In this document: piece after piece, positions 1 through 10,062 of the stretch
How the letters are laid out: each line of letters begins with the position of its first letter
Position numbering within the stretch: position 1 is the first letter of the stretch
Assembly (NCBI GenBank): GCA_000737985.1
Contig: JNVT01000019.1
Location: forward strand, 1-48,903
Direction: 5' to 3'
From: Gammaproteobacteria bacterium MFB021
GTDB taxonomy: Bacteria > Pseudomonadota > Gammaproteobacteria > Pseudomonadales > Halomonadaceae
DNA length: 48,903 nucleotides
The notes under the pieces: model-generated
The model's input: only the letters and a program-made list of their open reading frames with translations
The model's database searches: none
What the model was told of the DNA's origin: nothing
Translations under genes and position numbers: made by a program

Positions 1-1
1 C

Positions 2-184
2 GTGGTGATCGACCGGCTGAGCAACGTCACCGTGGGCGCGGGGCTGATCCGCGGCGCGTCGGCGGGCCGCGAGGTGAGCGGCGAGGTCGACTGGCAGGCC
101 TTCGAGATCGAGTTCAACGCGCTGATCCGCAAGCACTTCCCGCACTGGGAAGCCAAGGATGTGCGCGAGCTGCTGAAGCGCTGA
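2..184 (+). CDS. cysN: Sulfate adenylyltransferase subunit 1, 3' end only
   Basis: The open frame enters from before the window, so only the last 60 residues are visible; the GTG at base 2 is an internal valine codon, not a start. The peptide has the [15 protein letters not shown] segment and an ending with a [14 protein letters not shown] motif, both recognisable from the C-terminus of CysN, the GTPase subunit of ATP sulfurylase. With CysD, CysN activates sulfate to adenosine 5'-phosphosulfate in assimilatory sulfate reduction. The stop is followed 32 bases later by a strong terminator. A CysNC fusion with APS kinase is unlikely because the protein ends straight after the CysN tail. The family call is fairly sure despite the short fragment. 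Confidence 0.85.
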   Translation: MVIDRLSNVTVGAGLIRGASAGREVSGEVDWQAFEIEFNALIRKHFPHWEAKDVRELLKR

Positions 185-216
185 GACGCGCCCACGCGAC
201 GTCTGTCGTACACCAT

Positions 217-245
217 GGCGGCCCCGGTAGCGGGGCCGCCTTTTT
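217..245 (+). terminator. Rho-independent terminator after cysN
   Basis: A perfect 10-bp GC-rich stem (217-226 with 231-240) with the four-base loop GTAG is followed directly by five T residues. It ends the transcript carrying cysN and separates it from the serine acetyltransferase gene. Confidence 0.9.
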
Positions 246-365
246 GCGTTGCGCGGGTGGGCGAAGCCGCCACGCCGGGGGCGCGACCCTCGCCGTGGTT
301 GGTCAACGCGGCCTCGAGTCGTATGATATCGCTCCGGCCCGCGCGCAGATTCAAAGGACACGCTG

Positions 366-1277
366 ATGCAACACGTCAACTGGCAGCTCGATGGCATCGT
401 CACCCAGCTTCGCGCGACCCGCGAACAGTGGCGCGCCCAGAACGGTCGTGAGAAAGAGCGTGGCTGCCGCGAGCTGCCGTCGCGGCATCGCCTGCGCGAT
501 ACCCTGGATGTCCTCAGCGGCGCGCTCTTCCCGATGCGCCTGGGACCATCGGATCTGCGCAAGGAGAGCGAGGACTTCTACGTCGGTCACACCCTCGACC
601 GGGCGCTCAACGCGCTGCACGAAGAGGTGCTCCTGGAGCTGCGCTACATGGCGCGTCTGGACGGTGAGCGCGACAGCGACCCCACCGAGCGCGCCAATCA
701 GATCGTGCAGGGCTTCGCCGACAGCCTGCCGGCGCTGCGTCGGCGCCTCGATGGCGATGTGATGGCGGCTTACTACGGTGACCCCGCCGCGCGCAGCGTC
801 GACGAAGTCCTGCTCTGCTATCCCGGCGTGCACGCGGTGATCTACCACCGCATCGCGCACTACTTCTATCGCGCCGGCGCCGGCCTGGTGGCACGGATCA
901 TTGCCGAGCTGGCCCACTCCGATACCGGGATCGACATTCATCCCGGCGCACAGGTCGGTGAAGGCTTCTTCATCGATCACGGTACCGGCGTGGTGATCGG
1001 CGAGACCGCGATCATCGGCGACCGTGTGCGTCTCTACCAGATGGTGACCCTCGGGGCCAAGCGCTTCCCGGCCGACGACAAGGGGCATCTGGAAAAGGGC
1101 CTGCCGCGTCACCCGATCGTCGAGGACGACGTGGTGATCTACGCCGGCGCCACGATTCTCGGCCGTATCACCGTCGGCCGCGGATCGATCATCGGGGGCA
1201 ACGTCTGGCTCACCTGCAGCGTGGAACCCGGCAGCAATATCACTCAGGCAAACATCCAGAGTGGTCCGTGTCCCTGA
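366..1277 (+). CDS. cysE: Serine O-acetyltransferase (EpsC-type)
   Basis: The protein transfers acetyl from acetyl-CoA to serine, giving O-acetylserine, the direct precursor of cysteine. It has 303 residues. The N-terminal half is helical, as in long serine acetyltransferases, and residues ~180-290 hold left-handed beta-helix hexapeptide repeats with the family signatures DIHPGAQVGEGFFIDHGTG and MVTLGAKRFP. It is closer to the EpsC/SrpG-like group than to E. coli CysE. The C-terminus ends in SGPCP and lacks the terminal isoleucine that docks many CysE proteins into O-acetylserine sulfhydrylase. It lies just after cysN, so the local theme is sulfur assimilation, though the two genes are separated by a terminator. 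The start ATG at 366 is assigned from protein length; no strong ribosome binding site is obvious. Confidence 0.88.
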   Translation: MQHVNWQLDGIVTQLRATREQWRAQNGREKERGCRELPSRHRLRDTLDVLSGALFPMRLGPSDLRKESEDFYVGHTLDRALNALHEEVLLELRYMARLDGERDSDPTERANQIVQGFADSLPALRRRLDGDVMAAYYGDPAARSVDEVLLCYPGVHAVIYHRIAHYFYRAGAGLVARIIAELAHSDTGIDIHPGAQVGEGFFIDHGTGVVIGETAIIGDRVRLYQMVTLGAKRFPADDKGHLEKGLPRHPIVEDDVVIYAGATILGRITVGRGSIIGGNVWLTCSVEPGSNITQANIQSGPCP

Positions 1278-1410
1278 ATTTGGGCGACACCATTCGACGC
1301 GCACCCCTGCCGCCGCGTCGTCCTGCGCGGGTGCCCTAAGCCCGCCGCTGAGACCCTGACACGACCCGGGCCCGGCGAGGCCGGCCCCGCCCCAGACAGA
1401 TGAGGACAGC

Positions 1411-3261
1411 ATGCCCGAGTATCGCTCGCGAACCACCACCCAGGGCCGCAACATGGCCGGTGCCCGCGCCCTGTGGCGCGCCACCGGCATGAAGGACGAC
1501 GACTTCCACAAGCCGATCATCGCCGTCGCCAACTCCTTCACCCAGTTCGTCCCTGGCCACGTGCACCTGAAGGATATGGGCCAGCTGGTGGCGCGTGAAA
1601 TCGAAAAGGCCGGCGGGGTGGCCAAGGAGTTCAATACCATCGCGGTCGACGACGGTATCGCCATGGGCCACGACGGCATGCTCTATTCGCTGCCGAGCCG
1701 CGACATCATCGCCGACAGCGTCGAGTACATGGTCAACGCCCACTGTGCCGATGCGCTGGTGTGCATCTCCAACTGCGACAAGATCACTCCCGGCATGCTG
1801 ATGGCGGCCATGCGTCTCAACGTGCCGACCATCTTCGTCTCCGGCGGGCCGATGGAAGCCGGCAAGACCAAGCTGCTCGACCACGGCCTCGACCTGATCG
1901 ATGCCATGATCTCCGCCGCCGACGACAAGTACAGCGACGACGAGATCGCCGAGATCGAGCGCAGCGCTTGCCCCACCTGTGGCAGCTGCTCGGGCATGTT
2001 CACCGCCAACTCGATGAACTGTCTGACCGAGGCGCTGGGCCTGGCGCTGCCGGGCAATGGCACCATGCTGGCGACCCACGCCGACCGCCGTCGGCTGTTC
2101 GAGACCGCGGGCGAGCGCATCGTCTCGCTGGCCAAGCGTTACTACGAGGGCAACGAGGCGCATCTGCTGCCGCGGGCCATCGGCTCCAAGACCGCTTTCC
2201 GCAATGCGATGACGCTGGATATCGCCATGGGCGGCTCGACCAACACCATCCTGCACCTGCTGGCGGCGGCGCAGGAGGCGGAGGTCGACTTCACCATGGC
2301 CGATATCGACCGCCTGTCGCGGGAGGTGCCGCAGCTGTGCAAGCTGGCACCTAACACCCAGAAGTACCATATCGAGGATTGCCACCGCGCCGGCGGTATC
2401 ATGGGGATTCTGGGCGAGCTGGATCGCGCCGGGGTGCTGGATACCTCGGTGCCCACCGTCTATGGCGACTCCCTGGCGGCGGCGCTCGACGAGTGGGACA
2501 TCATGCGTAACCCAACCCCGGACGTGGTCGAGTTCTACAAGGCCGGCCCCGGCGGCGTGCCGACCCAGCAGGCGTTCTCGCAGGCGGCGCGCTGGCCGTC
2601 GCTCGACGGCGACCGCGCCGAGGGCTGTATCCGCAGCTTGGAGCACGCCTTCTCGCGTGAGGGCGGCCTGGCCGTGCTCTACGGCAACATCGCCGAGAAC
2701 GGTTGCGTGGTGAAAACGGCCGGCGTCGACGACTCCATCCTGGTGTTCGAGGGGGCGGCCCACGTGGTCGAATCCCAGGACCAGGCGGTCGAGCGCATTC
2801 TCGGTGGTCAGGTGAAGGCGGGCGAAGTGGTGGTCATCACCTACGAGGGGCCCAAGGGCGGCCCGGGCATGCAGGAGATGCTCTACCCGACCTCTTATCT
2901 GAAGTCGAAAGGGCTCGGTAAGGCGTGCGCGCTGATGACCGACGGCCGCTTCTCCGGCGGTACCTCGGGGCTCTCGATCGGTCACGTCTCGCCGGAGGCT
3001 GCCGCCGGCGGTGCCATCGGGCTGGTCGAGAGCGGCGACACCATCCGTATCGACATCCCCAATCGCACCATCGAGGTGCTGCTCTCCACTGAGGAGCTGG
3101 CGCATCGCCGCCAGGCCATGGAGGATCGCGGCGCCAAGGCGTGGAAGCCGACGATTCAGCGCGAGCGCAAGGTCTCCGCGGCGCTCAAGGCCTACGCCAT
3201 GCTGGCGACCTCGGCCGACCGCGGTGCGGTGCGCGATCTGGACAAGCTCGAAGAGCGCTAG
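1411..3261 (+). CDS. ilvD: Dihydroxy-acid dehydratase
   Basis: IlvD dehydrates 2,3-dihydroxy-3-methylbutanoate and -pentanoate to the 2-oxo acids in valine, leucine and isoleucine synthesis. At 616 residues it matches the length of the E. coli enzyme and can be followed along it end to end. Iron-sulfur ligand regions are visible at Cys122 ([12 protein letters not shown]) and in [16 protein letters not shown] (Cys187-Cys193). Other signatures are [21 protein letters not shown] and [15 protein letters not shown] near the C-terminus. The ATG follows a GAGG-like ribosome binding site in the sequence gatgaggacagc. The gene appears to be a single unit: a 133-base gap lies upstream and a strong terminator downstream. 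The long open frame on the opposite strand (1336-3105) is a codon-bias shadow. Confidence 0.97.
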   Translation: MPEYRSRTTTQGRNMAGARALWRATGMKDDDFHKPIIAVANSFTQFVPGHVHLKDMGQLVAREIEKAGGVAKEFNTIAVDDGIAMGHDGMLYSLPSRDIIADSVEYMVNAHCADALVCISNCDKITPGMLMAAMRLNVPTIFVSGGPMEAGKTKLLDHGLDLIDAMISAADDKYSDDEIAEIERSACPTCGSCSGMFTANSMNCLTEALGLALPGNGTMLATHADRRRLFETAGERIVSLAKRYYEGNEAHLLPRAIGSKTAFRNAMTLDIAMGGSTNTILHLLAAAQEAEVDFTMADIDRLSREVPQLCKLAPNTQKYHIEDCHRAGGIMGILGELDRAGVLDTSVPTVYGDSLAAALDEWDIMRNPTPDVVEFYKAGPGGVPTQQAFSQAARWPSLDGDRAEGCIRSLEHAFSREGGLAVLYGNIAENGCVVKTAGVDDSILVFEGAAHVVESQDQAVERILGGQVKAGEVVVITYEGPKGGPGMQEMLYPTSYLKSKGLGKACALMTDGRFSGGTSGLSIGHVSPEAAAGGAIGLVESGDTIRIDIPNRTIEVLLSTEELAHRRQAMEDRGAKAWKPTIQRERKVSAALKAYAMLATSADRGAVRDLDKLEER

Positions 3262-3316
3262 GCTTTAGATCCCAATGGCTGTCCAGACTGACTGAATGCA
3301 CCTGGCCGCCATGACC

Positions 3317-3350
3317 GAGAACGCCCGCTGACCAGCGGGCGTTCTCTTTT
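3317..3350 (+). terminator. Rho-independent terminator after ilvD
   Basis: A perfect 13-bp stem (3317-3329 with 3334-3346) closed by the loop GACC is followed by TTTT. The same stem could stop the convergent cmoAB transcript, but the T tract is on the ilvD side. Confidence 0.88.
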
Positions 3351-3410
3351 GGGGAGCGCTTCTGTGGTGGGCTTCGCGCGGGCTGGGTGCCCCCCGGTCC
3401 GGGCCCAGGA

Positions 3411-4466
3411 TCAGCGTTGTGGCTTACGTGCGATCAGCGTCGCCCTACGCGGTGCGGGGTAGCCTTCGATCGTTCGAGTGCGGTCCTGCGGGTCGAGGAA
3501 GTCGGCCAGCGAGTGGAACCTCATCCAGTCGGTGGTGCGCTGCTCGTCGAGGCTGGTGACGGTCTCATCGACGCAGCGGATCGCCTCGAAGCCGCAGCGC
3601 GCGAGCCAGTGCGCCAGCGCCCGCGACGATGGCAGGAAGTAGACGTTGGGCATGCTCGCATAGCGCTCGCCGGGCATGAACACGGTCTGTTCGTCACCCT
3701 CGACCACCAAGGTCTCCAGGACCAGCTCGCCGCCGGGGGCGAGGGCATCCTTGAGCTGCTGCAGATGTTCCAGCGGCGAAGCGCGGTGGTAGAGCACGCC
3801 CATCGAGAACACGGTATCGAAGGCGGCGAGGCGCGGCGGCACGTCTTCGATGCCCACCGGCAGAAAGTGGGTGCGGTGGTCGTCGGCATCGCCGACGAAG
3901 TGCCGCAGCGCCTGGAATTGATAGTAGAAGCGCGGCGAGGGGTCGATCACCAGCACGAAGGCGGCACCGGCGCCGGCCATGCGCCAGGCGTGATAGCCGC
4001 TGCCACCGCCGACGTCGAGCACCCGTCGTCCGGCCAGTGGGGAGAGGTGCGGGGCCACGCGCTGCCACTTCCAGTCCGAGCGCCACTCGGTATCGATGGT
4101 GAGGTCGCCGAGCCGGTAGGGCCCCTTGCGCCACGGCATCAGAATGCGCAGCAGGTTCTCGCAGCGGCGGCGATCGGCGTCATCGAGATCGACCTCAACG
4201 CTGACCGTGTCAGCGTTGAGGTCGACCCGGCGCGCCGCGGGCAGCGCTGGCAGCTTGGCCACCGCCTTTTCCCATGCGGGCAGATCGCCGTGGCGTTGGC
4301 GGTCGAGCCCGCGGGCGAGCTGCTCGGGCAGGGCGGCCAGCCAGCGGGTCAGACCCTGGTCGAGAAAGGCCAGATAGAGACGGCGCTCGGCCTCGGCCAG
4401 GGTGGTGGCGGCGTCGCGGCTGGCGGTGGAGGGGATAGGGGCGGACGGGGTGGAAGGCTGGCTCAT
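3411..4466 (-). CDS. cmoB: tRNA U34 carboxymethyltransferase
   Basis: CmoB uses carboxy-S-adenosylmethionine, made by CmoA, to convert 5-hydroxyuridine at tRNA position 34 into cmo5U, which widens wobble decoding. The 351-residue protein has the CmoB N-terminal helical region, then DTEWRSDWKWQRVAPHL and a Rossmann methyltransferase core with RRVLDVGGGSGYHAWRM. The conserved segments VFSMGVLYHRASPLEHL and FLPSSRALAHWL follow. The usual DVGCGSGYH is DVGGGSGYH here, a mild change. The ATG overlaps the cmoA stop by four bases (ATGA), so the two are translationally coupled and form a cmoA-cmoB operon reading leftwards, convergent with ilvD. Confidence 0.95.
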   Translation of the reverse strand: MSQPSTPSAPIPSTASRDAATTLAEAERRLYLAFLDQGLTRWLAALPEQLARGLDRQRHGDLPAWEKAVAKLPALPAARRVDLNADTVSVEVDLDDADRRRCENLLRILMPWRKGPYRLGDLTIDTEWRSDWKWQRVAPHLSPLAGRRVLDVGGGSGYHAWRMAGAGAAFVLVIDPSPRFYYQFQALRHFVGDADDHRTHFLPVGIEDVPPRLAAFDTVFSMGVLYHRASPLEHLQQLKDALAPGGELVLETLVVEGDEQTVFMPGERYASMPNVYFLPSSRALAHWLARCGFEAIRCVDETVTSLDEQRTTDWMRFHSLADFLDPQDRTRTIEGYPAPRRATLIARKPQR

Positions 4467-5260
4467 GCGGGTTCATCGCCTGCGTGGGTGTCGCTCGTTT
4501 CGGCTCGGGTGCTGGCCTCGCGCTCCTTGAAGGCGATCATGGAGGCGAAGTTGAGATACTGGAACCAGGTCGTCACACGGCCGAAGCCGGCCGCTTGCAG
4601 CCGCGCCTGGTGCTGCGCCAGGGTGTCGGGCACCAGCACGTTCTCCAGCGCGGTGCGCTTCTGGCTGATCTCCATGTCGCTGTAGCCGTTGGCGCGCTTG
4701 AAGTCGTGATAGCGCTCCACCAGCCAGGCGTTCTCCTGCTCGTCGGGGGCGACGATCTTCTCCGACAGCACCAGGATGCCGCCGGGTTCGAGCGCCGCGA
4801 AGAGTCGCGCGATCACCGCATCACGCTCCGCCGGTGGCAGGAACTGCAGGGTGAAGTTGAGCACGATCATCCCGCTGGGGCGGTAGTCGAGCTTGCGGAT
4901 ATCGCTTTCGATGAACGCCAACCGATGGTTGGGGGCCTCGCTTTGCGCGGTGGCGCGGGCGCGGGCGAGCATCGCCGGTGACAGGTCGACACCGGTCAGG
5001 GCGAACGCCTCCGGCGCCAGGCGCCCGGCCAGTGCCAGCCCTACCGCGCCCAGCGAGCAGCCCAGATCGTAGACGTGGGCGCCATGGCGCAAGTGGCGCT
5101 CGGCGAGCAGGCCGAGCATGCCCAGGATCTGGCCGTAGCCGGGAATCGAGCGGCGCACCATGTCGGGAAAACACGCCACGACCTGCTCGTCGAACGAAAA
5201 ACTGGCCACACGATCGAGGGGTGTCGAAAAGATGGCGTCACGGTAAGATGCGTCAGTCAT
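4463..5260 (-). CDS. cmoA: Carboxy-S-adenosyl-L-methionine synthase
   Basis: CmoA makes carboxy-SAM from SAM and prephenate, the cosubstrate for CmoB. The frame is open up to 5500, but I choose the ATG at 5260 (MTDASYRDAIFSTPLDRV), which gives 265 residues against about 247 for E. coli. Upstream residues are not family-like. Visible signatures are FSFDEQVVACFPDMVRRSIPG near the N-terminus, the SAM-binding loop VYDLGCSLGAVGLAL, and the LNFTLQFLPPAERD segment. It is the first gene of the two-gene operon with cmoB and is divergent from pgi across about 250 bases that should hold both promoters. Confidence 0.93.
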   Translation of the reverse strand: MTDASYRDAIFSTPLDRVASFSFDEQVVACFPDMVRRSIPGYGQILGMLGLLAERHLRHGAHVYDLGCSLGAVGLALAGRLAPEAFALTGVDLSPAMLARARATAQSEAPNHRLAFIESDIRKLDYRPSGMIVLNFTLQFLPPAERDAVIARLFAALEPGGILVLSEKIVAPDEQENAWLVERYHDFKRANGYSDMEISQKRTALENVLVPDTLAQHQARLQAAGFGRVTTWFQYLNFASMIAFKEREASTRAETSDTHAGDEPA

Positions 5261-5513
5261 TGTCGGAAGACTACGTGGAAGATCCGTTTCATCGTGGAAG
5301 ATCATTTTCATCGGGAGCGCGTGACGCGAGCGATGGGTCGCGAACGACGCTGAGCGCTGGGCGTAGTGTACGTTTTGCGCGCCCGGGCTGCACGTGGCCG
5401 GCACACGCCGGGAGGGCGCGCCGGCCTGCTTGATTGGCGTCGACCCATATGGCACCAGTGTGCCCCGACGCCGCGCCTGCGACACCCGTTCCCGATACAA
5501 GGAGAGTCAATCG

Positions 5514-7163
5514 ATGTCGATCCGTGAGACCCAGGCATGGCAGGCGCTCGAGCAGCAGCTCGAGGATGGCATGCGCGATGTCCACCTCAAGACCCTGTTC
5601 CAGCAGCCGTCGCGTTTCGAGACCTTCGCCCTCGAGGCGGCGGGCATTCATCTCGATCTGTCCAAGCAGCGCTGGACCCCGGCGGTGCGCGAGCGGCTGA
5701 TCGCGCTGGCAGAGGAGGCTCGGGTCCCCGCGGCCATCCAGCGGCTGCTCAGCGGTGAGCGGGTCAACCAGACCGAGGATCGGCCGGCGCTGCACAGCGC
5801 GCTGCGGCTGCCGCGTGAGGCCAAGCTGGAGGTCGAGGGCGTCGATGTCGTCAGCGAGGTGCATGCGACCCTCGACAAGATGGAGACGCTGGTCGGCAAG
5901 CTGCTCGACGGGCAGTGGCGCGGTGCCACCGGCAAGCCGATCACCGATGTGGTCAACCTCGGCGTCGGCGGCTCCGACCTCGGCCCCTTGATGGTGACCT
6001 CGGCACTGGCCGACTTCGAGCCGGACCACGCCCATGAGGTGGCGACCCACTTCGCCTCGACCATGGATGGCTCCCAGCTCGCTGACTTTCTCAGCTGGCT
6101 CAATCCCGAAACCACGCTGTTCATCCTGTCGTCGAAGTCCTTCGGCACCATCGATACGCTCTCGAACGCTTCCACGGCACTCGACTGGATCGCTTCGCGC
6201 CTGGGCGGTGACGAGAAGCTGATCAAGCGCTTCCACTTCGTCGGCGTCTCGACCAAGCCGGACAAGATGAGCGAGTGGGGTATCGACCCGGCCAACCAGC
6301 TTTTGTTCTGGGACTGGGTCGGCGGGCGCTACTCGCTGTGGAGTGCCATCGGCCTGCCGATCGCCATTCGTGTCGGCATGGACAACTTCCGGCGTCTGCT
6401 CGCCGGCGCCCACGCCATGGACGAGCACTTCCGCACCGCGCCGCTGGCCGAGAATCTGCCGGTGCAGCTGGCGCTGATCGGGATCTGGAACGTCAACTTC
6501 CTGGATATCCGCTCCCACGCGGTGCTGCCCTACGATGGCCGGCTCAAGCATCTGCCGGGCTACTTCCAGCAGCTGGAGATGGAGTCCAACGGCAAGTCGG
6601 TAACCAATGACGATGCTGTGGTCGACTATTCCACCTGCCCGGTGATCTGGGGCGAGATCGGCCCCAACGGTCAGCACGCCTTCTATCAGCTGTTGCACCA
6701 GGGCACCCAGCCGGTGGCGTGCGACTTCCTGGCGCCGATCAATCGCTACAACGACGTCGAGGATGAGCGCTTCCGCGACGACCTGATGGCCCAGCACCGC
6801 CTGGCGCTGGCCAACTGCTTTGCCCAGTCGCGGGTGCTGATGCTGGGTGACGACGCGATCAAGTCCGAGACCACGCCGCCGAGCTACAAGCGCTACCGCG
6901 GTAACCAGCCCTCGACCACGATGCTCTTCGACAGCCTCAACCCGGCCACCCTGGGGGCACTGATCGCGCTCTACGAGCACAAGGTGTTCGTCCAGGGGGT
7001 GATCTGGGATATCGACTCCTTCGACCAGTGGGGCGTGGAGCTGGGCAAGAAGATCGCCACCGAGACCGAAGAGATCATCGCTACCCAGACCGGGCTCGAT
7101 GCCCTCGACGACTCCAGCCGCGGCCTGATCGAGGCGATCTGGCGCGGCCAGCAGCAGGCCTGA
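5514..7163 (+). CDS. pgi: Glucose-6-phosphate isomerase
   Basis: Pgi interconverts glucose 6-phosphate and fructose 6-phosphate in glycolysis and gluconeogenesis. From the ATG at 5514 the protein has 549 residues, the same as E. coli Pgi, and a good ribosome binding site (AAGGAGAG, 5499-5506) supports this start over upstream in-frame codons. Signatures seen are NLGVGGSDLGPLM, SSKSFGTIDTLSNA, the catalytic-glutamate block VIWGEIGPNGQHAFYQLLHQ and GVIWDIDSFDQWGVELGK carrying the C-terminal active-site lysine. It is followed after four bases by the yqiA-like esterase, so the two are probably cotranscribed. Confidence 0.97.
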   Translation: MSIRETQAWQALEQQLEDGMRDVHLKTLFQQPSRFETFALEAAGIHLDLSKQRWTPAVRERLIALAEEARVPAAIQRLLSGERVNQTEDRPALHSALRLPREAKLEVEGVDVVSEVHATLDKMETLVGKLLDGQWRGATGKPITDVVNLGVGGSDLGPLMVTSALADFEPDHAHEVATHFASTMDGSQLADFLSWLNPETTLFILSSKSFGTIDTLSNASTALDWIASRLGGDEKLIKRFHFVGVSTKPDKMSEWGIDPANQLLFWDWVGGRYSLWSAIGLPIAIRVGMDNFRRLLAGAHAMDEHFRTAPLAENLPVQLALIGIWNVNFLDIRSHAVLPYDGRLKHLPGYFQQLEMESNGKSVTNDDAVVDYSTCPVIWGEIGPNGQHAFYQLLHQGTQPVACDFLAPINRYNDVEDERFRDDLMAQHRLALANCFAQSRVLMLGDDAIKSETTPPSYKRYRGNQPSTTMLFDSLNPATLGALIALYEHKVFVQGVIWDIDSFDQWGVELGKKIATETEEIIATQTGLDALDDSSRGLIEAIWRGQQQA

Positions 7164-7167
7164 GCGA

Positions 7168-7824
7168 ATGTCATCGTCATCTGCCGCGCCGGTGAGCGAG
7201 CTCGCCGGCGCGTCGGCGCCGGTGGATTCGCTGCTCTATCTGCACGGCTTCAACAGTGCCGGCGCCTCGCCCAAGGCGCAGCTGGTGGCCGCCGCCTGCG
7301 CGACGCTGACGGCGTCGGGCGAACGCGAGTTGATCTGCGCCACGCCTGACCTGCCGCACCATCCCCAGGCCGCCCTCGATCACGCCGAGGCGTGCCTGGG
7401 CGCGCTGCCCGGTACCACGCTGCTGGTGGGCAGCTCCATGGGCGGCTTTCTCGCCACCTGTCTGGCCGAACGCCACGGCTTGCCGGCGGTGCTGATCAAC
7501 CCTGCGGTTCAGCCGGCGCGCTTCGTGGCCGATTATCAGGGGCAGCACCTGGTCAACGCCTACACCGGCGAGTCCTTCGTCATCGGCACTGCCCACCACG
7601 AGCAGCTGCTCGCGCTGCAGTGGTCGCGCCTGGTACACCCCCAGCGCTATCTGCTGCTGCTGGGCAGCGCCGACGAAACGCTCGACTGCCGCGATGCGCT
7701 ACGCGCCTACGCCGGCTGTCGCATGCTGATCCATCCCGGTGGTGATCACGGCTTCAGCGAGTTGGCGCGCTATCTGCCGGCGCTGTTCGCGCACGGTGGC
7801 TGGACGCTGCCCACAGTGGTCTGA
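7168..7824 (+). CDS. yqiA: YqiA-family alpha/beta-hydrolase esterase
   Basis: This is a small cytoplasmic alpha/beta hydrolase of 218 residues. The family is annotated as esterase with short acyl esters as model substrates; the natural substrate is unknown. Visible features are the oxyanion-side LLYLHGFNSAGASPK, the nucleophile elbow GSSMG with Ser90, a probable acid Asp169 in LGSADETLD, and His194 in GGDHGF. The N-terminus carries about 20 extra low-complexity residues before the family core, so the real start could be slightly downstream. It sits between pgi and parE; yqiA next to parE is also the arrangement in E. coli, which supports the assignment. Confidence 0.88.
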   Translation: MSSSSAAPVSELAGASAPVDSLLYLHGFNSAGASPKAQLVAAACATLTASGERELICATPDLPHHPQAALDHAEACLGALPGTTLLVGSSMGGFLATCLAERHGLPAVLINPAVQPARFVADYQGQHLVNAYTGESFVIGTAHHEQLLALQWSRLVHPQRYLLLLGSADETLDCRDALRAYAGCRMLIHPGGDHGFSELARYLPALFAHGGWTLPTVV

Positions 7825-7878
7825 CCCCGGCCGCTGACTCGTGAGATGTCAGCGCTGGGCGCGACCCGGTACTGATGA

Positions 7879-9894
<2,016 letters not shown>

Positions 9895-9911
9895 TGCCAG
9901 GGCGCGCGGCG

Positions 9912-10006
9912 CCGGCGGCAGGTCTCAGCGGAGGTCATTTGCCAGGGATGGCAAATGTAGCGCCCAGGGAGGGGTTCACAGCGCCTCCGCGATGACCTGC
10001 CGCCGG
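9912..10006. repeat. Multi-stem extragenic palindromic element between parE and parC
   Basis: The 95 bases can fold into a branched structure. A perfect 13-bp outer stem pairs 9912-9924 with 9994-10006, and a second 7-bp stem (9928-9934 with 9984-9990) continues it after a small internal loop. Inside are a 9-bp perfect hairpin (9936-9944 with 9949-9957) with a GGGA (GNRA-type) loop, and a weaker arm around 9963-9974 that repeats the same CCA-GGGA-like layout with one change. There is no T tract, so it is not a classical terminator. Its architecture is that of a repetitive extragenic element; the copy number cannot be judged from one window. Confidence 0.7.
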
Positions 10007-10062
10007 GTAAGCCGCGAATAGGGCAGACAATGATTCTTGAACCCTGACCAAGGGCTTAGCGT

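Noticed and set aside
1336-3105. 589-codon open frame on the minus strand opposite ilvD
   Set aside because: It lies entirely over a well-recognised ilvD, has no family features and arises from the high-GC third-codon bias.
3387-4685. 432-codon open frame on the plus strand opposite cmoB
   Set aside because: cmoB is unmistakable on the other strand; the plus frame has no recognisable motifs.
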